This document shows positions 21,008-32,621 of a stretch of DNA of 64,000 bases, one piece after another. The notes under the pieces are model-generated. The model worked only from the letters and a program-made list of their open reading frames with translations. It made no database searches and was not told the origin of the DNA. The position numbers and the translations under genes are program-made. The stretch comes from Durio zibethinus (taxonomy: Eukaryota > Streptophyta > Magnoliopsida > Malvales > Malvaceae), in the NCBI RefSeq assembly GCF_002303985.1, contig NW_019167826.1, forward strand, positions 10,029,406 through 10,093,405, read 5' to 3'. Each line of letters opens with the position of its first letter. The stretch's first letter is position 1.

Positions 21008-21475
21008 AGTACACCGAGCATCATTTTATGTCGATGGCAATCAAGGGGCAAACAAATGCCTTGGGTGGGAGGCTCATGGTACACATGCTGCACCAAGTGC
21101 TAGCAACTACCTTAGAGGTGTTTGAGGTAACAACCCATACGAAGGTCCAGCTTGTACTGATGGTGATCAAGGAAAGTGCCCACACCAAGTGCTAATATCG
21201 AGTAATGGTGTTTGAGGCAACATCCCACACCAATGGGCCAGTATCTACTAATGCTATTTGAGGTAACAACGAGCCAGCATTTGCTAATGGTGTTGGATGC
21301 AATTGTTTGCACCAACCAAAGGCCAAATGCTATCAATGGTGTTCATGGCAACAACCTGCACCAAAGGCTAGTGTGGGCTAATGGAGTTCAAGGCAAGTGC
21401 CCACACCAAAGGCGAGCCCATCGCAATAACATATTCCAAGGCCCATCACTTGTATGCTCAAGGAAGTGATACCGT
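21008..21475. repeat. Short spacer repeats next to the 25S 3' end
   Basis: A second type of short IGS repeat, with gaggcaacaacccacaccaa and gctaatggtgtttgagg variants. Paralogue at 36775-37235 at the same distance from 25S. Confidence 0.65.
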
Positions 21476-21583
21476 CACTTACTAAATAAGTTGTAATAAA
21501 GAACACCATTCATCCTAATCCTAGAGGGGTGCGATGTAAAAAAATGAAGTGAGATGACGGTGGGTGTGGTGGGGGGAAGAAGG
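21476..21583 (-). other. 3' external transcribed spacer (unit 2)
   Basis: About 108 bp after the 25S 3' end, conserved with 37236-37383 (aacaccattcatccta, ggtgggtgtggtgg). It contains the purine-rich ggtggggggaagaagg stretch typical of this junction in plants. Confidence 0.6.
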
Positions 21584-24500
21584 ACTAATAAAAGTGACAT
21601 AGGGCTTAATCTCAGTGGATCATGGTAGCAAGGCCACTCTACCACTTACAATATCCTGTTGTGTATTTAAGTCATCTATAAAGGATTTTACCTATCCTTC
21701 AGTGGGAATTGAGCCCCAAAAAAGCTTGCACAGCTTGTCCGTTGCAAGGGCTACATCTATGGCACATGCCCTTGGGGACTATGGACCCCTACTATAGGTC
21801 AACATATGGGCAATTGGTGCTTGCATTGCTTCTATCCTAGATTTTGACTTAGAGGTGTTCAATCATAATCCAGCACACGATAGCTTTATGCAGCTAGCTT
21901 TTCAACCAAGCACAATGACTTATTATGTGAATCAATGGTTCCTCTTATACTAGGTTGAATTACTATTGTGATGCTACCATTAGTAAGGTAAAACTAACTT
22001 GTTTTAAGATAATCTAAACCTAGCTCACGTTCCCTATTACTGGGTGAACAATCCAACACTTGGTAAATTTTGCTTCACAATGATAGGAATAGCCAATATC
22101 AAAAGATCAAAAAGCAATATCGCTATGAACGCTTGGCTGTCATAAGCCAATTATCCTTGTGGTAACTTTTTTGACACCTTTAGCTTTAAATTTTGAAGGT
22201 CTAAAGATTGATATGCCATACTTTCATGGTCATATTCATATTGGAAATCACAATTAGATCAGCTTTTACCTCTTGGTTACATATAGGATTTATGTTCTTA
22301 TTAACCTTAACTTAGAACACTTACATTATCTTTTAATAGATGTGCCGCCCTACCCAAACTCCCTATTTGACAATGTCATTCACCTAGATTGACTGATCAA
22401 GACTGGCCTTGGGTTCAAAAGAAAGGGTTGTGCCCTACCTCTAATTCATAGAAAAAATAAAATAATGTTAAAAGTAATGGTATTTTAATTTCACTTAAGG
22501 GGTCCCAATTATCCTACAACTCTCAAGTCATTTCATGAAGTCAGACTAGAGTGAACCTCAATAGGCTCTTCTTTCTCCATTGATTTTACTAAGCCCATTC
22601 CTTTGGTGTGGTTTCAATGGATAATAGATAGGGATAGTAGGAATCTTATTAATCCATTCATGCGTGTCACTAATTAGATGATGAGGCATTTGGCTACCTT
22701 AAGAGAGTTATAGTTACCCTCACAATTTACTCGTGGTTGGTTGAATTTCTTCACTTTGACATTCAAAGCATTGGGCAAAAATCACATTGCATAAGCATTT
22801 GTAAGGACCATGGTAAAGCTTTGTTTTAATTAAATAGGTAGATTCCCTTTGTTCGTACTAGTTTTAAGTCAACTATTTATCACCTAGGGAAGGCCTTTAA
22901 GGAAGCTATTCCCAGTTTGTCCTTCAGTAGGCATGCAATGACCTACTTTCACTATGGGAGTTGCTCGAGCAATGCACTAGCAGCTAATAGGTTTGAGACT
23001 ACGACCCTTGTGCCCAACCTTCAGAGCTAATCTTTTTCTTGAGGTTATGAATCCATTTTGCTGATTTCCCTTGCCAATATTTTTCCATGGACTAGAGGCT
23101 ATTCATCTTAGAGACTTGATGTGGTTATGAGTATGATTGGCTAAGGAAGGCACATGGTCTTTTGGATATTCAATGGCTATTGGGGGCACACCAAACAATG
23201 CATGATGAGCAATGCTATTTCAGCTGCTAGACCCAATCTTTGACTAAGCCATTTTTAGGGTGGGTAGGTTGTTAAACAAAGAAGGTAACTCTTCCCAAGG
23301 CCTTTGCTGATGTCTTTAGACTCCTTAACATTGCTATTAGCCACCATGTCCTAATTCAAGAATTTTAACCCAATAACCTTTTGAAGCTCGTGCTGATGGT
23401 GCTATCAGATGGGCTTCCCTCATCTCTTAGGATCAACTAACATATGTGCAAGTGCCATTTACATGGAACCTTTCCTTTTTTTGACCTTCAAAGTTCTCAT
23501 TCGAATATTTACTACTGACACCAAGATCTGCACCAATGGTCGCTCCATATGGGCTCACACCTCAAGTTTTACAGCAATTACCTTACTTTCCTACTCATTG
23601 GGGCTTGGCCCTTGCCCCAACGGTCATGTATAGTCGAGCGTTGAAGGCCATCCATTTTTGGGGCTATTTGATTTGGTAGGTGAGTTGTTACACACTTTCT
23701 AGAAGATTTTGACTTCCATGACCATCGTCTTGCTGTATTAATTGACCAACACCTTTTTTGGATTCTAGGCTAGTACGTAGTTAGGCACCATAATCTGGCT
23801 TTAAGTTCATCTTACATCACCAATTTTGTTACCAAAAATGTCCCACTTAGTACTCTTGATTCTGTGGTGTAGTTCAATGAAGTAGCCATGTCATCCTAGC
23901 TACTTATAGTTTGAGAATAGGTCATAGCACTGCATCCCCAATGCCTCTAATCATTGGCTTTACCCAATAGAACTCGCTAAGGGCTCCAACTATATTGAGA
24001 GAAACTTTAGAGGGAACCAGTTACTAGATGGTTCAATTAGCCTTTCACCCCTATACCAAAGTCAGATGAATGATTTACATGTCAGTATCGCTGCAGGCCT
24101 CCACCAGAGGTTCCTCTAACTTCACCCCACTTAGGCATAATTCACCATATTTTGGTCCCGACAAGTATGATCACACTCAAACCCTTCTCAAAATATCAAG
24201 GTTAGTCAGTGGTGCAAATGTGAGGGATCTCGCTAATCAGCTTCCTTGCACTTTCTGGGTTTTCTAGCCCATTGACTCATACACATGTTAGAATTCTTGG
24301 TCCATGTTTCAACACAGGCCAAATAGGGAACCCATAAGCAGATGTCGGGAGTATATGGGTTCCAAGGCTTGTCTAAGTAGTGAATGCTGCATTCCATGAT
24401 AGTGGCAACGATATCTCTTTGGGCATATCAAAAGCCTAGGCTTAGGCCACTGCCATGATCTATGTCAGTCCATGCCTTAAGCCGATTGATGAATTGATTC

Positions 24501-24965
24501 TTGCTGCTCTACATCTAACTGGGATACATCGCTAGTCGTTATTTACTTCCCTCATGAAAATTTCAAGCACTCTTTGACTTTTTTTTCAAAGTCCTTTTCA
24601 TCTTTCCCTTGCAGTATTTTTTCACTATTAGGTTATCGCTCGTATTTAGCCTTGGACAAAATTTGTTGCCTAATCGGGGCTGTATTCCCAAACAACTAGA
24701 CTTGTAGATGGCATTTCATGGTATGATAGGGTCCAGGCACAACAGGGCTCTCACCCTATTCGGCATCCCTTTCTAGGGTACTTAGTCTGGGTCTACCACT
24801 GAGGACACTTCTCTAGACTACAATTCAGATGCTACGAGTGCACAATTCTCAAGCTAGGCTCTTCTTGGTTTGCTAGTTGTTACTAGGGAATCTTGGTAAG
24901 TTTCTTTTCCTCCACTCATTGATATGCTTAAACTTAGTGGGTAATCTTATCTGACTTGGGGTTGT
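21584..24965 (-). rRNA. 25S rRNA pseudogene, full length (unit 2)
   Basis: About 3.38 kb, the expected length of plant 25S, reverse complemented and continuous from the 3' end (ggcttaatctcagtggatca, 21608) to the 5' end (gatatgcttaaacttagtgg, about 24921). Intact landmarks include the sarcin-ricin region (about 21935-21960, cctcttatactaggttgaa), gtgaacaatccaacacttgg (about 22042) and aggcatttggctaccttaag (about 22683). Sequence decay is heavy: C-to-T and G-to-A changes predominate and CpGs are rare, and the sarcin-ricin loop itself is altered. It is the most complete 25S here and the best reference for mapping breaks in the others. Confidence 0.93.
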
Positions 24966-25199
24966 GATGCAAGCATCGACCAAGTGATGCAAGGGGTCCA
25001 ATGGGGTTCTGATGGACAATAAACAACATCAACGGTGGCAAGGCATATTAGGGGATTTACCATTAATGATCACGACATTATCATTGCTAGGGACTCACTT
25101 TTGGGCCAACCAAGACTGATAAGATCATGGGAGGCCATCTTTTGCCCCCTCACCTAGAGCCTAATAGGTTGGGGGTTAGAAGGGGTGATGATGCATAAC
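24966..25199 (-). other. ITS2 (unit 2)
   Basis: 234 bp, aligned with the other ITS2 copies (ggggtccaatggggtt, gactcacttttgggccaac). Confidence 0.75.
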
Positions 25200-25356
25200 A
25201 TCTAGGCAGGTGTGCCCTTAGCCTAATGGCTTGGGATGCAACTTGTGTTCAAAGACTTGATGGTTCACAGGATTCTGTAATTCACACCAAGTAGCGCATT
25301 TCACTACATGCTTCATCGATGTGAGAGCCACGATATCTTTTGTTGAGAGTTGTTTT
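25200..25356 (-). rRNA. 5.8S rRNA pseudogene (unit 2)
   Basis: About 157 bp. It shows ggcaggtgtgcccttagcc, ttcacaccaagtagcgcat, cttcatcgatgtgagagcca and gagagttgtttt, and is one of the less damaged 5.8S copies. Only about 30 bp of ITS1 follow before retrotransposon sequence begins; the 18S that should follow is absent. Confidence 0.88.
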
Positions 25357-25385
25357 GATTTTTCAACACAAAATGAGTTATAGCT
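25357..25385 (-). other. ITS1 stub, truncated by retroelement sequence
   Basis: gatttttcaacacaaaatgagt matches the start of ITS1 in the other units (compare 41042 and 53434). Homology ends at about 25385, where the sequence changes to F2 gag in reverse orientation. Confidence 0.6.
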
Positions 25386-25868
25386 TTTACCGTTTCTTTG
25401 AGTTACTGAGATATTCCTACTTCAAGTCCTATACCCTACCGCTTTACTTGGCTCTTATCCATAGTTTTTACCCTTTTTTGAACTCCTCTCACATAGAGTC
25501 TAGCACTCGTATGCGATCCTTGGTGTCGACAAGCTGGGTTCATAGATGACAAACTCTCTTTTGAACTAATCTTTCTCCCCTCACACATTGGTGGGAGGCC
25601 CTCATGCACATCACTCATGCATTCAACCACAAATGCAAAGCTCAAACTAAGGATCTCCCACATATCCTTAGGAGCATTGAAGCATCCTTGTGCTTTACTC
25701 TTGGTACCAACAACTAGCAATGCCTATATTATGCAAACCCACATACAAGTTATCAGCACAAGTGGCACACTAGCACACAAGCTATCTGTGCAACTCAAAC
25801 CGATATCAACACCGGTTATAACGAAGGTTTTGATCCCTCTTGGTCAAAACCTACTCCAATACCAATTG
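25386..25868 (-). pseudogene. Leader and Gag N-terminus of a second, partial F2 copy
   Basis: Reverse complement resembles 15180-15640 of the plus-strand F2 element: leader block with atcaaaaccttcgttataac-like sequence near 25815-25840, then the Gag start region (about 25560-25620) and the shortened Gag junction at 25390-25480. Stops interrupt the frame. It is truncated at the ITS1 junction. Confidence 0.65.
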
Positions 25869-26837
25869 TTATAAGCCGAGGGCTTAAGCCTAGCACTCAT
25901 GTGGCCTTAGGCTAGAAACTACCATCCATGTGCCTAAGTTAGCCTCTTTTCTAACTTTGTGCCAAACATTTATGTCGTGCATTCCATTGGCTCCTTAGGA
26001 GCTTGGAAGAAAGCTAGGAAGGAAAGTTAAAGCAATTATATTTCTATTTACTTGATGCTTGGTATAATTGCTCAATGACCTTACAATGACTCCTGTGTCT
26101 ATCCCTAAGTCTCTAATATGACTATGTCTGTGACTTGGTTCCTCTTACTTTTCTCTTGTTGCTTTTATTGTTAGCTACAAATGAAAGGGAGGGCCCATAT
26201 TTAAACTTAAGCCTCCCTAGCACATATGGCCCTTATTAATCCAAGTGTGTGGCCCCTACAAGCCTTTTAGACCCTTCCATGGCCTCTAGGCACTTTCCAG
26301 GTTAGTTAAGGTCTTTGTAGAATCCAGCTTGTTCCATGCTCCCCTTTGAGCCTTGGTCTACAAGAGTTTAGGCACTCCTATTGAGTGCCTATGCCTAGTG
26401 GGTTCCAAAACTTTCCCTGTCTGGTCGTTACTTTTCTCGTAGCTAGGGCCTTCCAAAGCCTTCCTTATTTGGGTGTTACAGCACCCATTACTATTCCTAT
26501 ACCAACCCCTTCTAGAACCTTTAGTGCCCATGCACTTGGCTAGCCTCTAGGCTTCTCTAGACTCTTTTGTGCTCACACACCTAGCTTATCTTTAGGTTAA
26601 TCTAGAGCTTTCTATGCTTGTTTTTATGCACCACTCTTTTGGGTCATTTTAGATCCTTTCAATGAGTAGTCCCCTTTCTTAACACTACGCTGCTCACCTT
26701 ACCATGCTCTCTCACACCTTGGCCTAGGCCCTAGTCTACACACTTGAACCTTGTATGTACCTTTAAAACCTTGGTCTTAATCTTTCTTGGTCCTTCACCC
26801 GTACCAACTCAAACAAGTTACATCCTCAGCCATGACA
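25869..26837 (-). repeat. Middle (3') LTR of the reverse F2 element
   Basis: About 969 bp. The right end is TGACA at 26833-26837; the left end (tataagccgag) is a decayed TGTCA in this orientation. Collinear with 28194-29113 (taagcctagcactca, ccattggctcc, ggcccttattaatccaagtg-like). Confidence 0.75.
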
Positions 26838-26994
26838 TTCTTGCCTACTTGTTCTAGCAATGCCATCATTACTAGGGGATGTCATTCCTTCACTGCATGT
26901 GCACGCTGGTTCGATGTCCCACTCTCATCCCAATGGCCTTTGGCACATGATTGTTCTTATTACATGATGGTTTTTAGTACACCTTTGTAGTTAC

Positions 26995-27310
26995 CCATTG
27001 TTTCGATCGTGATCCAATGTGGTTCCCATGAAATCGTGTTTGTCAAAGCATGCAGTGCCTTAGCTAATGACATGCCATTACCCTTTTCTCATGCTTAATG
27101 GGCTCTTTGGGGTATGTAACGCTCATGTCATATAGGCTTTTATGAATCCTGGCTTGTTAAAGCATGAAACGCCTCTATGTCTGGCATGCCATTACCCTCT
27201 CCTTTACACCATAAGGTCTTTACCCTTTTCCTATGCTTAATGGGCCCTTTAAGGTGTGTAGTGCACATAAGTGTAGGGCATGCAATGCTCATGTCTAGGC
27301 CATTACCCTT
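26995..27310 (-). repeat. Internal tandem repeat of the reverse F2 element
   Basis: About three units of roughly 100-120 bp containing gccattaccctttt, cttaatgggccct and gtgtgtagtgcacat. Counterpart of 16060-16330. Confidence 0.65.
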
Positions 27311-27449
27311 TCTTCGACAAACCAACCATATCCAGGGTGGTGGCTCTCCACAGCCACACTCAACTTACCCTCATCAAGAGCCTGAAAGATCCCATATTCT
27401 CAGCTCAACTACCATCACGACTCTTACCATTATACTCTCCCTAAGTCCT

Positions 27450-27960
27450 CACAATAGCTCTAAGCTTCTTCCACTGTGGGTGTCCCTTGGCCTTATGAGG
27501 TCCAAAGCACAAGAAGCAGTTAAAGGACATGGTCACCAAACCATTGTCCTGGATTGAACCCTTGGTCCTTACCTTTTGATGTGTGATTTTTCATTAGCCT
27601 TCTCTTTCCCTAAAAAATTGCTACTCTTGTCTCTCCCACTCAAGCCCTCACCATTAGGCTCAGCCCTTACCTCTGGCCTCAGCTTGTGGTGTAGAGACTT
27701 AGTGCACTTAGCCTTGACCACTGACTTATTAATGGCAATACTCCTGCTACAAATTTCATACCTACAACTTCACTTGGCTCCTACCCATGGCTTTTACCCT
27801 TTTTTAGACTCTTTCCATGTGGAGTTTAGCACTTGTATGCGATCCTTCATGTCCTTAAACTAGCTTTCATGGATGACAAACTCTTTATTGAACTAGCCTT
27901 TCTTACCCTATATATGGGTGGGTAGCCCTTATGCACATCACCCATGTACTTAACCACAAA
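27450..27960 (-). pseudogene. Shortened Gag of the reverse F2 element
   Basis: On the minus strand it runs from the N-terminal region (about 27960-27850, GDVHKGYPPI and KASSIKSLSSM) to the C-terminal core piece (about 27800-27690) and then a zinc knuckle at about 27478-27515, CFLCFGPHKAKGHPQWKK. The first two cysteines and the histidine are intact, and the fourth ligand is histidine, as in the other F2 copy. The ~0.5-kb Gag core is missing. The reading frame carries stops and shifts. The particle-forming domain would have been incomplete even before decay. Confidence 0.65.
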
Positions 27961-28193
27961 TGTGAAGCTCAAACTAAGGATCACCCATACATCCTTAGAA
28001 ACACTCAAACATCCTTGTGCCCTACTATTGGCACTAACAACTAGCAATGCCCACACCATGTAACCCCACATGCAAGCTATGAACACAAGTGGTACACTAG
28101 CATGCAAGTAGTCCATGCAACTCATATCAACATCAACATCGATCATAATAAATGTTTTGATCCCTTTTGATCGGAACCTACTTTGATAGCAAC

Positions 28194-29113
28194 TGTCATG
28201 GGTTAGGGGCTTAAGCCTAGCACCCATTCAGCCTTAGGCTAAAAACTATCATCCATGTGCCTAAGTTAGCCTTTTTTATTACTTTGTGCTAAACACTAGT
28301 GTCATGCATTCCATTGGCTCCCCAGGAGCTTAGGAGAAAGCTAGGAAAGAAAGTTGAAGCAATTGTATTTCTATTTACTTGATGCTATGTACAATTGCTA
28401 AATAACCTTACAATGACTTCCTATGTCTGTCCCCAAGTCTCTAATATGGCTAAGTCAACTTGGTTCCTTTACTTTTTTGTTATTGCTTCTCTTTTTAACT
28501 ACAAATGAAGGGGAGGGCTCGTATTTATACCTAAAACTCCCCAACACATATGGCCTTTATTATCTAAGTATGTGGCCCTTATAGGCCTTCTAGACCTTTC
28601 CTAGGTCAGTGAAGGCTTTCGTAGAATCTAGCTTGTTCCAAGCTCCACATTGAACCTTGGGTTTAGAAGAGTCTGGTCACTCTCACTTAGTGTTCGTGCC
28701 TTGCAGGTTCCAAAACCTTCCCTGTCTAGTCACTGCTCTGCACATAGCTAGGGCCTTCTAAAGCCTTTCTCATTTGCATACTATAATACCCTCTACTGAT
28801 CTCGTGCTAGGCCCTTTTGGAACTTTTGGTGCTCATGCACCCAGCCTATCTCTAGGCTAATCTAGAGCCTTTTGACCCTATTTGCTTATGCCACTTTTCT
28901 AGGGCATTTTAGATCTTTCCAATAAGCAGCACCATTCTGGGCACTAGGATGCTTATTCTCGCACCTTAGCCTAGGCTTTGGTAATCACACTCAGTCCTTG
29001 TATATGCCTTTAGGACCTTGGTCTCTATCCTTCCTAGTCTTTTTCCTACAACAACTTGAACATGCTACATCTCTTAACCCTTTTGGCTTGAGACTTGCAC
29101 ATGGATCGTGACA
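28194..29113 (-). repeat. 5' LTR of the reverse F2 element
   Basis: 920 bp; TGTCA at 28194-28198 and TGACA at 29109-29113, a clean pair. A decayed primer-binding site (ctttgatagcaac) lies just left of it at about 28180-28192. Confidence 0.8.
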
Positions 29114-30531
29114 TAAGCACAGGTTTGAGCTCTGCATAACCGAGACCCTTTTTTACATACACGCCAACTAATTAAGGCCATGGGCACCTATAGGTCATTG
29201 AAGTAACCAGTCACTAGACAACATAGCCAAAAGGCATGTATATCCTGGATTATACTCTAAAGACATTATTATGGATGTACATAATGATAAGCCCATCATG
29301 CACACTTACAGTAATAGTGAGGGGAGAGGGGCACCTCGATAACCACCTCCTAAAGTGTATGAGAAATTTTGTAGATATGCTAGCAGTAGACATTAAAGTG
29401 CTTGAAATGGAGACACTTTTTCCAAATAGGCATATCGTGCACCAAGGGTCCATAGGTGCCGATGGTGGATGAGGCATGTGTCCACACCAAAGCCCAGCAT
29501 GTGCCAATGGTGTTTAAAACAACTACCCACACCAAGGGCTTCTACTGATGTTGATCGAGGGATGAGCCTGCACTAGATCCAGATTGTGTCGATGCTGATC
29601 AAGGCATGTACCTACATCAAGGACCAACATATGCCGATAGTGGTTTAGGTAAGTGCCCAAACCAAGGGCCAACTTGTGTTGATGATGGTAGAGGCATGTG
29701 CCCATACCATGTGCCAGCATGTGCTATTGATGGTTGAAACCTTGGCCAAAATTTGATTCTTGGCCATGGAGCACATGTTGGGCTAAGACATGGGCTGGTG
29801 CCGTATTTTATTGCCTAAGGTACCATCGTTGGAGCATTACCAGAGAACTTGACTGATAACATTAGGAGTTACGGTCATTAGGGTGAAGGGCCGGGGGGTA
29901 TGTGCACATGATGTGCGATAGGTGCTGGTCCTTGGCCCTTATATTGGCCCCTTATCCCCCAAGGAACCTTGACAACTCACACCTGCTTAAAGAACATAAG
30001 AGCTTTTATAGGTTCGCAGCCAGTAGCCATTCAAATGTGTGAAATAAGGATAGTTTTTTCAAATGGCCACAAAATCTTCTACACTTCGATATTCTAACTG
30101 AACCTTTTTTGGATGCCAACAAAAATACATGGATCACGTATAACAAATTTATGGCTAAAACTCCTAAAAAAATTTTGAAAAATCTTGAATGATGAAAAAT
30201 TATGAACATCATGAAAAATAGAGAACGAGTTATCTTGCTATGAAACTTCACATCAAGGCTCAGGGGACCATTATATGAATTTACAAACCATAAAAATGGC
30301 ATTGGCAAGGCAAAAATATGAAGATGTGCTTGAACCCACCTATTGCTCAATCGTGGTGATCATGGTATACGGCCCGGGCCTAGGATACTTATGTGTAGTG
30401 TGCGACCAAGCATGTGTCGATGGTATTCAAGGGAACTTCTTGCACAAGGGCCAGCATGCATCGATGGTGGTCAAAGCATGTGCTAAGACAAATGGCCAAC
30501 AAGTCCCAATAGTGGTCGATGCATGTGTTTG
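29114..30531 (-). other. rDNA intergenic spacer (unit 2), collinear with 6463-7855
   Basis: 29114-29430 second IGS segment, 29430-29760 ~45-bp subrepeats, 29760-30060 segment with ttggcccttatattggcccc, 30060-30275 AT-rich block, 30275-30531 start of a long repeat unit. The order and sequence follow 6463-7855 closely. No gene is seen. Confidence 0.7.
29430..29760. repeat. IGS short subrepeat array (~45 bp)
   Basis: Degenerate units such as agcatgtgccaatggtgttt and cacaccaagggcttctactg, closest to the array at 6775-7110. Confidence 0.7.
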
Positions 30532-31333
30532 TGTCACAGGCCGAGACTCAAGCTCCAAGCTCGCACGGCTCAAAGACATGAGAATGGACTCTTCCACATC
30601 CTAGATTAGCCTAACACTAGAAATGGTGCACGAACACTCTAGATTACGAGGCTTCGCTGCCTAATATGTTGCAAAATGAAAAGGCATGACAAGTGCCTAA
30701 AGAAAGTCTAACAAAAGAACAATAGAAAGGTTTTAAGGCAAGAGTAAGGATGTTATTACTCAAAGGTTCTGGTATGTGTACAATGAGGATGAGGGACTCT
30801 CTATTTCTACCTTAGCCCCTCTTACACTTAGTGCCTAAGATGCACCCTTAAACTCTAGAGATTACAATCCCTTGATTCTATGAGCTAAGTTACTATCCTT
30901 GATTCTAGGGGATTTGGTGCTGCTTTATAATCTTTGACTTGCTAAAATCATGCTGAGCATTAGGCCTTCTAGAAGCCATCAAATTTTATCCTTGTAAGAC
31001 TCTATTTAGGCATGTTCCACCTAGGCCTAACTGTGCATTTGCACCTTAATCATCAATGCTTTTGCCTATATTTAACTAGGTGCCCATGCATCGCTCACCA
31101 ACACTTACCTTTGGGTTTAGCTTAATCCTGCTAAACTTGAACACCTTCCCTGAGCCTCTGAAGTCTTAATCACTTCTTGCCCCATTATTTTAGGCTAGTT
31201 CCCTATGGCTTATACCTGTAATATGCCTCAGGGCCTGGTCCCCTTGGTTATCAAGTGCTATACCACTAGAACTTAAACTATTACTCAACTCAGAAATAAC
31301 CCTTAGGCCTAGACTAGCTTACTAATTATGACC
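30532..31333 (-). repeat. Solo LTR (F3-like, 802 bp), reverse orientation, paralogue of 7856-8657
   Basis: TGTCA at 30532-30536 and TGACC at 31329-31333; same length and same position in the long repeat unit as the copy at 7856. The two copies show the same internal blocks (ttactcaaaggttctggtat-like, cttacacttagtgcct, gattacaatcccttgattct). Confidence 0.7.
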
Positions 31334-31380
31334 CATGCATTGAGGGTCATTTGGTGCCGATAGTGGTTGAGGCATGAGCA

Positions 31381-31863
31381 TGTGTACGATCTGCAAGCTA
31401 GTCCAAGCCTAAAGGCTCTTTTTAAGTCAATGAGTAGTTCTAGTTCTAGAGGGATAGGGTCTAATAGCCAAAAGGACTAGGCTTTGAGGCCTATTGGAGG
31501 CCCAAGTCATAGGGAATTATCATAGAATAGTGGTATGGGTAGTGATCAAGACTCTAGAGGCTCAGGCACAGTGTTTAGGTTTGGCAAAATTAAGCTAGGC
31601 CTAGGTGCAAGCACTGGTGAGTGATACGTAGACACACAGTCAAACCCAAGCATCGACATTGATGATTGAGGTGCGAGCTTCCCTCAATAGAATCCTGGGA
31701 GGATCAAATTTAAGGGCTTCTAGAAGTCCCAGTACTACAACACAATCTTTGACAAGCTAGAATTGCACTGAGCACTTGAGTTTCATGGGCTTACTTAGGT
31801 GCATGGAGTTAATTCCTTATTTAAGGCTGCATAGAGTTTGGCTTAAGATTGGAGCCTATGACA
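31381..31863 (+). repeat. F3 LTR-like sequence in the IGS
   Basis: 483 bp, the same length as 8707-9189, from tgtacgatctgcaagc to TGACA at 31859-31863, flanked by catg on each side. Forms an inverted repeat with part of 30532-31333. Confidence 0.65.
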
Positions 31864-32621
31864 CATGCACTAAGTGTCATTTGGTGCCAATAGTGCTTAA
31901 GGGGTAGACAAGTGCCTTGGGAGGGTCATGGTATACATGCAGCACAAAGTGCCAGCATCTAGCAAAATTGTTCAAGGCAACAACCTACATCGAAGCTAGC
32001 TTATGCTGATGGGGGTCAATACATGTGCCAAGACCAAGGGCCAAGATGTCCTAATAGTGGTTGAGGCATTTAGTGGTCAAGCCATATGCATGTGCCATGC
32101 ATCCATAAGCTGGTCCAGGCCTAGGAGTTCTCTCCAAGTCAAGGTGCAGTTTCAATTCTAATGGGATATGGTCTAACAGCCAGGGGCACCAGGCCTTGAG
32201 GTGTACTAGAGGCCTAGGTCATAGGGAACTAGTCCAGAATAGTGGTACGGGCAGTGACCAAGACTCTAGAGCTCTAGAGCTCATGCAAAGTGTTCAAGTT
32301 TGGTAAAATTAAGCCAGGCCCAAATGTGAGTGTTGGTGAGTGCTTATATAAATTTACAAGCCATAAAAACAGCATTGGCTTGGCAAAAATATGAAAATGA
32401 GCTTGAACCCACCTATTGCTCAATCATGGTGTGCATGGTGTGCAGCTTGAGCCTAGAATACCCGCTTTTGGTGCCTGACCTAACATGTGTCAATAGTGTT
32501 TGAGGGAACTACCTACACAAAGGGCCAATATATACCAATGGTGGTCGAAGCATGTGCCAAGACCAAGAGCGAACATGTACTGATGGTGGTCAAGGCATGT
32601 GCATGTGTCATAGTCTATAAG
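31864..32621 (+). repeat. IGS short subrepeats and long repeat units
   Basis: Short subrepeats to about 32090, an F3-like half unit, then a long repeat unit starting at about 32346 (aaatttacaagccataaaaa). A further F3-like start at 32606 is interrupted 16 bp later by an F1 LTR. Confidence 0.6.

Larger units (their letters stand above)
25386..29113 (-). mobile_element. F2 LTR retrotransposon, tandem-type structure, reverse orientation
   Basis: Read on the minus strand: 5' LTR 28194-29113, internal region with gag 26838-28193, LTR 25869-26837, then a further internal start (leader and gag N-terminus) at 25386-25868. One element is thus followed by the beginning of a second that shares the middle LTR, the layout produced by unequal exchange between LTRs. 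Its left end is fused to a truncated ITS1; its right flank (taagcacaggtttgagctc) is IGS and matches the flank of the LTR fragment at 6463. Only gag is present. Confidence 0.8.

Noticed and set aside
27177..27557. 126-codon plus-strand frame
   Set aside because: It runs antisense to F2 gag and the internal tandem repeat, has no homology I recognise and uses repeat sequence; chance opening.
27847..28227. 126-codon minus-strand frame as a gene
   Set aside because: It starts inside the 5' LTR and leader of the F2 element and only its end overlaps the Gag N-terminus; not an independent gene.
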